The notes beneath the pieces are model-generated. The model was given only the letters and a program-made list of their open reading frames with translations. It was not told the DNA's origin and did no database searches. Both the position numbers and the translations under genes were made by a program. 64,000 bases of DNA from contig NZ_CP007161.1 in the NCBI RefSeq assembly GCF_000725285.1, forward strand, positions 729,911 to 793,910, written 5' to 3'. This document shows positions 16,622 through 23,757 of this stretch, one piece after another (position 1 is the stretch's first letter; every line of letters begins with the position of its first letter). Source of the stretch: Virgibacillus sp. SK37 (GTDB lineage: Bacteria > Bacillota > Bacilli > Bacillales > Amphibacillaceae).

Positions 16622-17529
16622 TATCCATTCACCACCTTTATAAACAATTCTTCCAAGGAAGCTTTATTGATTGAAAAATATTCCAAGGGCCATTCTTCAT
16701 GCACAGCCTTTATTAAAATATCCTTCCGTGCCTTAGAAATGTCTTCCGCCGTGAGACGGATAGTATTTTGCTCCTTGTAGCCGTTAATGATCGAGGGTAT
16801 ACGAAGAAGCTTTTCAAGGTAAGCAGTTGAATTGTCTTTAAATTCTATGTCAATAGTAGCAGTTTGATATTTTTGCCATAAATCACTCAGTTTACCTGAT
16901 TCAAATAGCTTACCTCTGTTTAATAAAAGTAGTTCATCACTAATCTCTTCAGCATCTGTCAGAATATGAGTGGAAAAAAGAAGACACATTTCTTTCTTCA
17001 ATTGTTGCATTAAATTTAATATTTCTCTTCTGCCGATTGGGTCTAAAGATGACACTGGTTCATCTAGAAGCAATAATTTTGGTTTGTGAATAATGGCTTG
17101 AGCAATACCAAGGCGTTGTTTCATACCGCCGGAATATCCTGCAATTTGCCGGTTCTTAGCCTCAGAAATGCCGACTTTATCCAATAACTGATTTGCTCGC
17201 TTAGCTGCTTCTTCTTTAGATAATAAAGCAAGCCTTCCACTGTGAATGAGGAATTCGTTCCCTGTCATCCATTCATGGAAGACAGGGTGTTGTGGTAAAT
17301 AACCAATATCAGAACGGAAGTCCTTCCTCTGCTCATGTTCGTTAAATATAATCTCACCGGAAGTGGGTTTCAAAAGCCCTGCTAGTATACGAAGAATAGT
17401 TGTTTTTCCAGCACCATTAGGGCCGAGTAAAGCAATACAAGTTTGGGAGGGAAACGCGAATTCAACATCTTTCACAGCATAGGTATCCCGATATTTTTTA
17501 GATAAGTTTTTTACGGTTAACAAATTCAT
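16621..17529 (-). CDS. ABC transporter ATP-binding protein (YxlF-like)
   Basis: A 302-residue ATPase. Walker A GPNGAGKTTI (about residue 35), signature YSGGMKQRLGIAQ, Walker B LLLLDEPVSSLDPIG and FSTHILTDAEE are all complete. The C-terminal 80 residues form the extension typical of DrrA/YxlF-type exporters. It starts one base after the YxlE-like gene and overlaps the permease gene. It drives the exporter of this operon. Confidence 0.85.
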   Translation of the reverse strand: MNLLTVKNLSKKYRDTYAVKDVEFAFPSQTCIALLGPNGAGKTTILRILAGLLKPTSGEIIFNEHEQRKDFRSDIGYLPQHPVFHEWMTGNEFLIHSGRLALLSKEEAAKRANQLLDKVGISEAKNRQIAGYSGGMKQRLGIAQAIIHKPKLLLLDEPVSSLDPIGRREILNLMQQLKKEMCLLFSTHILTDAEEISDELLLLNRGKLFESGKLSDLWQKYQTATIDIEFKDNSTAYLEKLLRIPSIINGYKEQNTIRLTAEDISKARKDILIKAVHEEWPLEYFSINKASLEELFIKVVNG

Positions 17530-17733
17530 TTATCCTTGCCTCCTGCCAAACAGGAAATAAAGGATTGGACCAATGATATTAATGAAAACAATTATAAGGA
17601 ACCACAACCACTTAGGGCCGTTAGTTTGTGCTGTTTTTGCCAAGTCAATTAGTGCAATAATTAATAATATACCTTGAATAACAATCAATGGGGCGATGAC
17701 TGCCCAGTTTATGGAACTCCAGATTTCTTGCAT
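17530..17733 (-). CDS. Small PLDc_N-domain membrane protein (YxlE-like)
   Basis: A 67-residue protein with two membrane helices and the PLDc_N motif: IIALIDLAKTAQ ... KWLWFLIIVFINIIGPILYF ... GRR. This domain precedes phospholipase D domains or stands alone, as in B. subtilis YxlE next to yxlFG. ATG 17733 has GGAGTGG upstream. It abuts the ATPase gene, so it is likely an accessory of the exporter. Confidence 0.8.
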   Translation of the reverse strand: MQEIWSSINWAVIAPLIVIQGILLIIALIDLAKTAQTNGPKWLWFLIIVFINIIGPILYFLFGRRQG

Positions 17734-17809
17734 ATTACCACTCCAATCGGTATTTTATAGTAATTTCTGTTCTACCTTCCATTCTTCGAAGCCGATAAAA
17801 GGTTAATAT

Positions 17810-18916
17810 TTATAAATTTAATAACAAAGGTATCCCTATTGCTAAAAGAATAATAGCCAGCAATATAACCCAAGACATTGGTCTTGCCATGTTTGCCGTC
17901 CAGCCGATACCAAATCTTTTTTCTAAAAATAAGGCAGGATCATCTTTATTAAAGTAAATCTGACCTAGCTTCCAATACTTATCATCATCCCTGTCTATGG
18001 ATAATTGTTGGCCTTCTGATGGTTTACTTAAACGACTTCCTCCTTGCCCAGTGGTAATCGCGAGCAAAATGGCTCCAAGTGTCAACATAATAGAAATAAT
18101 GATGGATAGTAATACCAACCATTTCTGGTTAATCGGAAAAATGAAGGATGCTTGAATCGCAGAAAATAAAATACTCATAGCTATTCCGGAAATAACGGTA
18201 TATAGAGACCATCTTCGTCGGAAAATGATATTTCGTCTGATGGAGTCCTCTGGGTTTGTTGTACTAATTTGTTGCTTCGCCTTTGCAATCATTACATTAA
18301 TGAATAAGAAAAGTGATGTTAAATAAATTTGCATAATAGGCATCATAAGTACAGATCGATACGATTTTGTTGACCAGTTAGTTACCTCTCCAGAAAAATT
18401 ATATTTGGTAGGTATTCGCTCTGGTATACGATCATAAAGTTGAAAAGTGATTAAAATCATTATAAAAGCTAATACATACGCTACAATAAACCATAGATTG
18501 GAATAGGTTAGTTTTTGCCGGCGAAATTCTGTATTAATTGTGACTTGCTGGGTTCTAATTTTCACCCAATTATTTTGATCTTTTAGTTGTTTCATTTGTT
18601 TGTGAAAGTGAATATAAATGAAAAAACTACTAATAATGTACAAGATAAGTAGGCCACTAAAAAATAAGCTGATTTTCTTTTCTGTGTCGAGAGTAGTAGC
18701 TGATAAAATAAATACGATTGTTACCACTATACTCAGAATCCCAGTCCACCAGGCATAACTTTTGCGCATTTTCTTTAGCTCATTGTTAAAATATACTTCT
18801 TCCGGGATGGAGATCCCAAAACTTTCTGTCTTTCTGGTCCAATACGGGATAAAAATAATTGAAATATAAACTGGAATCTGGATAACTAGCAAAAGAAGGA
18901 TTGGTACCACTTCCAT
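17810..18916 (-). CDS. DUF1648/DUF5808 membrane protein
   Basis: A 368-residue protein with about eight membrane helices. DUF1648 (SdpI/YyaB-type) is seen at RIPERIPTKYNFSGEVTNW, and the DUF5808 signature at KYWKLGQIYFNKDDPALFLEKRFGIGWT near the C-terminus. Proteins of this design are often encoded directly after YtrA-like GntR regulators; SdpI confers immunity to a killing peptide, so an envelope-protection role is a reasonable guess. Its ATG follows the GntR stop without a gap. A 76-bp gap separates it from the YxlE-like gene. Confidence 0.8.
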   Translation of the reverse strand: MEVVPILLLLVIQIPVYISIIFIPYWTRKTESFGISIPEEVYFNNELKKMRKSYAWWTGILSIVVTIVFILSATTLDTEKKISLFFSGLLILYIISSFFIYIHFHKQMKQLKDQNNWVKIRTQQVTINTEFRRQKLTYSNLWFIVAYVLAFIMILITFQLYDRIPERIPTKYNFSGEVTNWSTKSYRSVLMMPIMQIYLTSLFLFINVMIAKAKQQISTTNPEDSIRRNIIFRRRWSLYTVISGIAMSILFSAIQASFIFPINQKWLVLLSIIISIMLTLGAILLAITTGQGGSRLSKPSEGQQLSIDRDDDKYWKLGQIYFNKDDPALFLEKRFGIGWTANMARPMSWVILLAIILLAIGIPLLLNL

Positions 18917-19312
18917 TTAATTCCCCTGCCTTTCTGTCATAAATTCTTTATATAAATCACTACAAACATTTAAAAAGGCTTGCTCATCCATTTCTCTGCA
19001 GATTGATTCAGAGATTAGAGGACGAAGCTTATGTGAAAGCTGCTTTATATAAGCAGTAGTTGCTGAAGGTACACCCTCAGGGTTTACTACGACACCCTTT
19101 TGCCGGTGAATTAAAATAAATCCTTCCTGTTTCAACTGTTGATACGATTTATTAACTGTATGAAGATTTACCCCAATATCTGAAGCGAGAGAACGCACAG
19201 ATGGTAAGTCTTCGCCAGGTTTCAACTGGCCTTTGGCAATCCCTTCAATTATTTGATGGATTAATTGTAAATATATTGGTTCCTTGGATTCAAAATCCAA
19301 TTGTATAAGCAA
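18917..19312 (-). CDS. GntR family regulator, YtrA-like
   Basis: A 131-residue regulator: winged helix (residues 5-75, with PIYLQLIHQIIEGIAKGQLKP, LPSVRSLASDIGVNLHTVNK) and a short helical tail. I choose TTG 19312, giving MLIQLDFESKEPIYL, because AAAGGGTG lies about nine bases upstream; a GTG reading at 19324 overlaps that site. It heads a five-gene operon (DUF1648/5808, YxlE-, YxlF- and YxlG-like) and most likely represses it through the 16-bp-arm palindrome in its promoter. Confidence 0.85.
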   Translation of the reverse strand: MLIQLDFESKEPIYLQLIHQIIEGIAKGQLKPGEDLPSVRSLASDIGVNLHTVNKSYQQLKQEGFILIHRQKGVVVNPEGVPSATTAYIKQLSHKLRPLISESICREMDEQAFLNVCSDLYKEFMTERQGN

Positions 19313-19333
19313 CTTATGCCACACCCTTTACGT

Positions 19334-19382
19334 TGTGTTATCTGTTATATTTAATGTATAACAGATAACACAGAGTGTCAAG
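19334..19382 (-). promoter_or_regulatory. Promoter and perfect palindromic operator of the GntR/yxl-like operon
   Basis: Two perfect 16-bp arms, TGTGTTATCTGTTATA (19334-19349) and its complement (19357-19372), flank a 7-bp centre. On the minus strand TTGACA (19381-19376) and TACATT (19358-19353, 17-bp spacing) make a sigma-A promoter whose spacer and start are covered by the arms. The geometry fits a YtrA-type GntR dimer pair. Confidence 0.78.
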
Positions 19383-19471
19383 GGAATTTATTCTCTATAA
19401 AAAGGTTGAATTTATAGGCATGCCTAAGGGTGGGAGGCGGTATTGGATAATGCGAAGTAGTGAAGGAGACA

Positions 19472-19538
19472 ATCGGCAGGAGAGCAAAAGTATCCGCCGG
19501 AGGAGAAATAAATCAGCAGGAGGGCAAGATAATCTGCC
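19472..19538 (-). repeat. 20-bp tandem repeat, three units plus a partial
   Basis: Units start at 19472, 19492 and 19512 with an exact 20-bp period; each begins ATCNGC and contains GGAG. A fourth partial unit starts at 19532. In the complementary strand the unit ends GCTCTCCTGCCGAT, matching ACTTCCGCTCTGCAGCGGAT of the array at 3199-3278. The open frame over this stretch is an effect of the repeat. Confidence 0.6.
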
Positions 19539-19629
19539 ATACATTTTTTTAAGTAATTGTTTATGGTCTTCCAAGTCAATTCAGTTTTTCTATTTTACCA
19601 ATCATTGGGTAATTCCAACATATATACCA

Positions 19630-19663
19630 AAAAAAAGATCGAGCTGAAATTTTTTTCAGCTCG
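19630..19663 (-). terminator. Terminator of the XRE regulator gene
   Basis: CGAGCTGAA (19640-19648) pairs with TTCAGCTCG (19655-19663); the minus strand continues into a run of eight T residues (19630-19637). Confidence 0.8.
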
Positions 19664-19668
19664 TCCTT

Positions 19669-20085
19669 TTAAATTTGCTCTATTTGATCAATTAGTTCAC
19701 TTAGAAGATTATGTATGGATTGTTGTTTTTTATTCGATAAATCTTTTAAACGATAAATATCTTTTTTAAGCTTAGGGTGTGTCATCAGATATTCAACAAG
19801 TTCTACTACATCTTCATCAAAACTCTTTGAGGGGGAACTATAGATTCGTTTGAAATCCTTTAATAAATCGTCTCGAAAAGTATGATTCCCGGTAAGATGA
19901 TCAAGTGATACACTAAATAAATTGCTCAGTTTGATAAGTGCATTTACATCTGGAGTAACAGTATTACTCTCCCACTTAGCAACAACGGAACGGGAAGTAG
20001 ATAACTTTTCAGCCAATTCTTTTTGTGTCCAATTCTGTTGGTCTCTAAAAAATCTTATATTATACGATATTTGATCAACACTCAT
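19669..20085 (-). CDS. XRE-family HTH transcriptional regulator
   Basis: A 138-residue protein with an N-terminal Cro/C1-type HTH (about residues 5-60: WTQKELAEKLSTSRSVVAKWESNTVTPDVNALIKLSNLF) and a charged helical C-terminus that may dimerise or sense a partner. The start MSVDQISYNIRFFRDQ at 20085 begins right at the domain; the longer reading from GTG 20160 has no ribosome site. It is divergent from an unknown 96-residue gene, and the gap between them holds inverted repeats (GTTCTTA / TAAGAAC, 20173-20214) over a promoter-like TTGTTC-17-TAAAAT. A local repressor role is inferred. Confidence 0.78.
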   Translation of the reverse strand: MSVDQISYNIRFFRDQQNWTQKELAEKLSTSRSVVAKWESNTVTPDVNALIKLSNLFSVSLDHLTGNHTFRDDLLKDFKRIYSSPSKSFDEDVVELVEYLMTHPKLKKDIYRLKDLSNKKQQSIHNLLSELIDQIEQI

Positions 20086-20170
20086 GTTATCACACTCAGC
20101 TATTTTGTAAGATTTATGTTTATAAGTACTTTTAATCGTATCATGTAAATGCATGAGCACTGTTGAAAAT

Positions 20171-20214
20171 TTGTTCTTAATAATAACATATAGTAAAATG
20201 TACTAAATAAGAAC
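20171..20214 (+). promoter_or_regulatory. Promoter with inverted repeats between the XRE gene and the 96-residue gene
   Basis: TTGTTC (20171-20176), a 17-bp spacer and TAAAAT (20194-20199). GTTCTTA (20173-20179) is inverted at 20208-20214, and an inner TAGTA/TACTA pair lies at 20191-20205. A plausible site for the divergent XRE protein. Confidence 0.4.
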
Positions 20215-20231
20215 GAAAGTAGGGGATATAT

Positions 20232-20522
20232 TTGACCAGTTGTATAATCATTAAGCATGAGGATATTACTAGTTTAGCTATATGTAAGATTTTGCGTCTT
20301 ATTTTTTACGAAGAAGATTTTGAAATTGAAATCCAAAATAAAGAAACGTTACATATTTATTTATGGAACGTAAAGAAAATAGTTATTTGGCAAACAGTAC
20401 TGCAGTTTATTACCTCGCAGCTTTCTGTTGGCTATGGATTTGGTTCGAATATTTATGAAGCATTTACAGCTGCAGAAGATTCTCTACAGAAAACAACAAA
20501 GATTATTTATCCACAGGCATAG
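20232..20522 (+). CDS. Unknown 96-residue protein
   Basis: I do not recognise this protein. It starts at TTG 20232 behind AGGGGA with good spacing and has its own promoter-like sequence. Residues 1-45 look like a mixed alpha/beta fold (SCIIIKHEDITSLAICKILRLIF ... FEIEIQNKETLHIYLW), followed by an amphipathic helical half; there are no membrane segments. The gene ends inside the DnaA-box cluster: the last codons contain a perfect TTATCCACA. It is divergent from an XRE regulator. Confidence 0.55.
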   Translation: MTSCIIIKHEDITSLAICKILRLIFYEEDFEIEIQNKETLHIYLWNVKKIVIWQTVLQFITSQLSVGYGFGSNIYEAFTAAEDSLQKTTKIIYPQA

Positions 20523-20701
20523 CAGCTCCAAACTTACTTCTCCTTAGTTACTCAGAAAAGTTATCCACTTTATCCACAGAAGATCACACATATGTGGAAA
20601 AGATCTGTTGATAACTAATGCTTATTCCAGCAGGCTTCTTAGCTTTTACCCACAACTCGTGTATAAATGTGGATAAAAGAGGGAAGCTGGTATTATCCAC
20701 G
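20507..20701. promoter_or_regulatory. DnaA-box cluster
   Basis: Eight DnaA-box-like 9-mers in 195 bp. Perfect TTATCCACA at 20507-20515 and 20570-20578 and, inverted, at 20668-20676. One-mismatch sites: TTATCCACT 20561-20569 (touching the next perfect box), inverted TTTTCCACA 20593-20601, inverted TTATCAACA 20606-20614, TTACCCACA 20646-20654 and TTATCCACG 20693-20701. No dnaA, dnaN or rpmH is near, so this is not a standard oriC. B. subtilis has DnaA-box clusters outside oriC that titrate DnaA; this is a candidate for such a site. Confidence 0.7.
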
Positions 20702-20714
20702 GCTTCCCTTTTTT
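20681..20714. terminator. Bidirectional terminator between the 96-residue gene and yfhE
   Basis: GGGAAGC (20681-20687) pairs with GCTTCCC (20702-20708); T6 follows on the plus strand and a T-rich tract on the minus strand. The loop contains a DnaA-like site and the yfhE stop codon. Confidence 0.65.
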
Positions 20715-20824
20715 GATAACTGTCTATATACTTGGTCAGCTTGCTTGAATTCCTTTTGGTAAAGCACTTCTTGGGTTTTGGAGAGAAAACGTTCTCTCTG
20801 ATTGCTCTTTGAGTTCAGTTTCAT
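20693..20824 (-). CDS. yfhE: YfhE-like small protein
   Basis: A 43-residue, highly polar protein; the central TQEVLYQKEFKQADQVYRQL resembles the YfhE family of small Bacillus proteins. ATG 20824 follows GGGTGG. Position supports the call: in B. subtilis yfhE lies next to yfhF and recX, as here with one GNAT gene between. Function is unknown in the family. The stop codon falls in the terminator loop and in the last DnaA-like box. Assignment is from memory of a very short family. Confidence 0.6.
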   Translation of the reverse strand: MKLNSKSNQRERFLSKTQEVLYQKEFKQADQVYRQLSKKGSRG

Positions 20825-20909
20825 ATAACCACCCTATCTTTTAGTAATATCTAAGTTCGGTGCATGCCCAGCACCAGTGTCTGACTATGCAAAGCCTATA
20901 ACAATTTTT

Positions 20910-20934
20910 GGTGAGGCGCTTGGGCTTTTCTAAT
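20910..20934 (+). repeat. Short GGCGCTTNNGCTTTT repeat remnant
   Basis: GAGGCGCTTGGGCTTTTCTAA between yfhE and the GNAT gene matches AAGGCGCTTGCGCTTTTCTTAA at 27337 and the end of the folded element at 24990-25082. Preceding bases (GCCTATAACAATTTTTGG here, GCTATAACATTTTGG at 27317) are also alike. Confidence 0.45.
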
Positions 20935-20967
20935 ATAGGATAGGTATAAATGAAGAAAAATATACTA

Positions 20968-21525
20968 TTATATTGCATCTTCTTCTGTTAGATTGCTTTC
21001 CGCATTAGCAAATTGTTGGTATGACAGATAGTGATCTTTAGTAATAATAAATAAATCATACACATCAGCATCTTTATTAATTTGGTTATATAATTGTGGA
21101 TAAGTAGAGTTTGCAAGTGCAGCATAGGGTAGTTTTAGCACTGCTCCCAAGGAACGTTTATTTGTTTTACGTACTTTCATAAAGATCCCTTCAATACCGT
21201 GTACATAAAATAATTCATCAAAAAATTGCTCCTTTGCTACTTTGTTATAACCCTTTCCGAAATAAGGCTGACCAATCCATGTGGCTAGAAATCCATGATT
21301 ATTTTGTATGTCGAATAAATTGATTGTGCCAATAGGATGATAGTTTTCATCAGTAATGGTGCGGGAAATAAGCTCACCATTTTCTTCGGCTTCTAATGTT
21401 TGTTTCGTAACAAAATAAAATTCATCGCTTGAAGCTGCTTTATGTCTTACATAGGGAAAGACGTCCGGGTGAGACATCAACTGGTATAATACTGGCACTT
21501 CATGCAAATCACGCTTTTTTAACAT
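20968..21525 (-). CDS. GNAT-family N-acetyltransferase (RimJ/RimL-like)
   Basis: A 185-residue GNAT-fold enzyme. The RimJ-type layout is visible: substrate part with MSHPDVFPYVRHKA, then IGTINLFDIQNNHGFLATWIG, the acetyl-CoA loop QPYFGKGYNKVAKEQFFDELF, and MKVRKTNKRSLGAVLKLPY. The acceptor is unknown. ATG 21525 has GTAGGAGGG upstream, but that ribosome site lies inside a hairpin of the long leader described separately, so translation, transcription or both are probably controlled. The gene sits between yfhE and yfhF. Confidence 0.82.
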   Translation of the reverse strand: MLKKRDLHEVPVLYQLMSHPDVFPYVRHKAASSDEFYFVTKQTLEAEENGELISRTITDENYHPIGTINLFDIQNNHGFLATWIGQPYFGKGYNKVAKEQFFDELFYVHGIEGIFMKVRKTNKRSLGAVLKLPYAALANSTYPQLYNQINKDADVYDLFIITKDHYLSYQQFANAESNLTEEDAI

Positions 21526-21530
21526 AAAAA

Positions 21531-21691
21531 ATACCCTCCTACGTCCAGGTGGGTATGCTACATATCCTTTAAGGAAATCTAGTCAGCGCCCACCCTCGAA
21601 TTTTTAGTTAACGTTCAACAAAAATTCGGGGTGGGAATCGAACCCACTAGAACCAGCAGAAGCTGGTGGCGCACCATTTGCCTTCCCTATT
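21531..21691 (-). ncRNA. Structured, tRNA-shaped 5' leader of the GNAT gene
   Basis: Read on the minus strand, the leader forms in order: a 5' strand (21691-21685) that pairs 5 of 7 with 21630-21624; a D-arm-like GGC-9-GCC with GG in the loop (21682-21668); a hairpin ACCAGC-TTCT-GCTGGT (21667-21652); and a T-arm-like GTGGG-TTCGATT-CCCAC (21647-21631). An alternative long stem pairs 21620-21635 with 21589-21605 (16 pairs, one bulge) and would break the T-like arm. The last hairpin ATACCC / GGGTAT (21556-21531) encloses AGGAGG and is followed by T6 just before the ATG. No known riboswitch core was recognised. Confidence 0.55.
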
Positions 21692-21856
21692 TAATTTACA
21701 CGTTTTATGTTTTATAAATTTCATCTCTTTCGTAATTTATGCTTTAAGCAATAAATTTGATACTTTCATTTTACACAGTTTTATTGAAAAAGGGAATCAC
21801 TTTTTTTGTCAAAATGAATGTTTTTTTGTTGAAAAAATAAATGAAGCTTTATCAAT

Positions 21857-22765
21857 TTATTTGTTAGGTTTTTGGCGTTTTTGCTCAATATGTTGCAAGG
21901 CTTCTTTAAGGGAAGGGAAGCTAAATTCAAAACGGTGATCTAGCGCCTTCTGAGGCAATACATATTGTCCTTTATTAATTAGTATCGCCATTTCTCCAAC
22001 AACGAGCCGGATAAGAGGTGAAGGTACCGGCAACCAGTATGGACGATGCAACACACTGGCAAGCGAACGCATGAAATCCTTGTTTCTCTTAGGATGAGGA
22101 GAAGTCGCATTAACGGGTCCCTTCATTTCTTTATTGAATATACAAAACTCAATTAGTCTAACAACATCCTCAACATGCACCCATGAAAGCCATTGTTCTC
22201 CATTGCCTATTTTTCCTCCCGCAAACAGTTTTACGGGAAGCTGCATATAGGGTAAAGAACCTTCTTCACCTAATATTACTCCAAATCTGGTAAAGACAGT
22301 GCGAATACTAAAATCCTCTGCTTTTTTTGCCGCCTTTTCCCATTGAGAGGAAACATCAGCTAGGAAGTCATTACCCGCTTGTTTTGTTGCCTCAGTGAAA
22401 ATGAGGTCCTCTGAAGTACCATAATAGCCGACAGCTGACCCGCTAATAAGAACTTCCGGCTTTGTTTTCATTTTTTGCAGCAAATCTATAACGTGATTTG
22501 TTGTTTTAATGCGACTGGATAGAATAGCATCCTTCTTCTTCTTTGACCAATATCCGAATAAGGACTCTCCTGCCAGGTTTACTACCGCATGTATTACAGG
22601 GAGCTCTTCTACAGGATAATCATAGCCGATGAAAGTAGTGAGATTTGTATTCTTTTTATTTTCAGGAGATCTGGTAAGTATGTACGTATGGTGGTCCTTT
22701 TTATGCAGTGATTCAGTAAGATGCTTTCCAACAAACCCTGTTCCTCCGGTTATTAATATGTTCAT
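21857..22765 (-). CDS. yfhF: YfhF, TIGR01777-type NAD(P)-dependent epimerase-like protein
   Basis: A 302-residue SDR-superfamily protein. The N-terminal Rossmann motif is ITGGTGFVGKHL; further family marks are VVNLAGESLFGYWSKKKKDAI, SGSAVGYYGTSED, TRFGVILG, WLSWVHVEDV, GPVNATSPHP and a C-terminal DUF1731-like segment (VGEMAILINKGQYVLPQKALDHRFEFSFPSLKEAL). These define the YfhF/SulA-like TIGR01777 branch; the substrate is unknown. ATG 22765 follows AGGTGA. It is divergent from recX, as in B. subtilis. Confidence 0.9.
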   Translation of the reverse strand: MNILITGGTGFVGKHLTESLHKKDHHTYILTRSPENKKNTNLTTFIGYDYPVEELPVIHAVVNLAGESLFGYWSKKKKDAILSSRIKTTNHVIDLLQKMKTKPEVLISGSAVGYYGTSEDLIFTEATKQAGNDFLADVSSQWEKAAKKAEDFSIRTVFTRFGVILGEEGSLPYMQLPVKLFAGGKIGNGEQWLSWVHVEDVVRLIEFCIFNKEMKGPVNATSPHPKRNKDFMRSLASVLHRPYWLPVPSPLIRLVVGEMAILINKGQYVLPQKALDHRFEFSFPSLKEALQHIEQKRQKPNK

Positions 22766-22890
22766 TTTTTGTCACCTGCCTTATGCTATTAATACTAAAT
22801 CTTCATTCTATTATATGCTATTTTTCGATTCTTATTGTAGTGTCCGGATAATCTTTACATGTTACTATAGGGAAAGGGGGTGAGGTGTTT

Positions 22891-23703
22891 ATGAAGATTT
22901 CCCGAATCACTACACAAAAGAAAAATAAGAACCGGTATAATATCTTCTTGGATGATGGCCAAAAAGAAACGTATGGCTTTAGTGTGGATGAAGCTATACT
23001 AGTTGAGTATCAGCTACGTAAAAATATGGAGCTGGATGCTTCCACGATTGCTATGCTTGTCCAAAAAGATACGATACATAAATCATATACCCAAACGATC
23101 AACTTTTTAAGCTACCGTATGCGTACAAAAAAAGAAATCCGTGATTATTTGTTAAAAAAAGAGGTTGATGAGAAACACATACCCGTTATTATGGAAAAAC
23201 TGGAGAAAGAAAACCTGGTGGATGATCGTCAATTTGCTGAAATGTTTGTACGATCTCGCATTAACACATCATCTAAAGGACCCAAGCTTATAAAAAAAGA
23301 ACTGATAGAGAAGGGAGTCGCTGCTGACATTGCTGGCCAAGCGACAGAAAATTATTCTTTCGAGGAGCAATACGAGAAGGTTCTTAAGTGGATTAACAAA
23401 AAAATGAATCAAAAGAAAAAGGATTCTTATCGCAAACAATTACAGCAAGCACAGGCTAATCTGGTTCAAAAAGGATTTACACAGGAAGTGATCCAAGAGG
23501 CTGTAGCGAACATGGAAGAGACCCAAGATGGAGAAGCCGAATGGGAGGCAGTTTTATACCAGGGAGAAAAGCTGTGGCACAAACATTCCAGAAAGGAAGA
23601 AGGGTATTATCTTCGCAACAAAGTAAAAGAAGGTTTATATCGCAAGGGCTTTTCTCTGGAATCGATCAATCGCTTTTTGGATGATAGAACTGGAAGGGAA
23701 TGA
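22891..23703 (+). CDS. recX: RecX, regulatory protein of RecA
   Basis: A 270-residue protein built of helical triplet repeats. RecX features are NFLSYRMRTKKEIRDYLLKK, DDRQFAEMFVRSRIN and SKGPKLIKKELIEKGV, followed by a second copy-like C-terminal half (WEAVLYQGEKLWHKHSRKEEGYYLRNKVKEGLYRKGFS). It modulates RecA filaments. Bacillus RecX is of this long type. ATG 22891 lies five bases after GGGGGTGAGG; the GTG at 22885 is the alternative. It shares a divergent promoter region with yfhF. Confidence 0.92.
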   Translation: MKISRITTQKKNKNRYNIFLDDGQKETYGFSVDEAILVEYQLRKNMELDASTIAMLVQKDTIHKSYTQTINFLSYRMRTKKEIRDYLLKKEVDEKHIPVIMEKLEKENLVDDRQFAEMFVRSRINTSSKGPKLIKKELIEKGVAADIAGQATENYSFEEQYEKVLKWINKKMNQKKKDSYRKQLQQAQANLVQKGFTQEVIQEAVANMEETQDGEAEWEAVLYQGEKLWHKHSRKEEGYYLRNKVKEGLYRKGFSLESINRFLDDRTGRE

Positions 23704-23720
23704 AAGTTAGCTAGAATAAA

Positions 23721-23746
23721 AAGGATGCACGGCTTTGTACATCCTT
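23721..23746 (-). terminator. Terminator of the SDR gene
   Basis: AAGGATG (23721-23727) pairs with CATCCTT (23740-23746); on the minus strand the stem is followed by T-rich sequence. It may also act weakly for recX. Confidence 0.65.
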
Positions 23747-23757
23747 AACTACAACTT

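Noticed and set aside
19375-19769. Plus-strand open frames after the GntR operon
   Set aside because: They cover the operator, the 20-bp repeats and a terminator, without ribosome sites.
21623-21691. Functional tRNA-Arg gene on the minus strand
   Set aside because: The anticodon-like arm is 16 bases with a 4-base loop and the acceptor pairs only 5 of 7, so it is treated as a tRNA-shaped leader.
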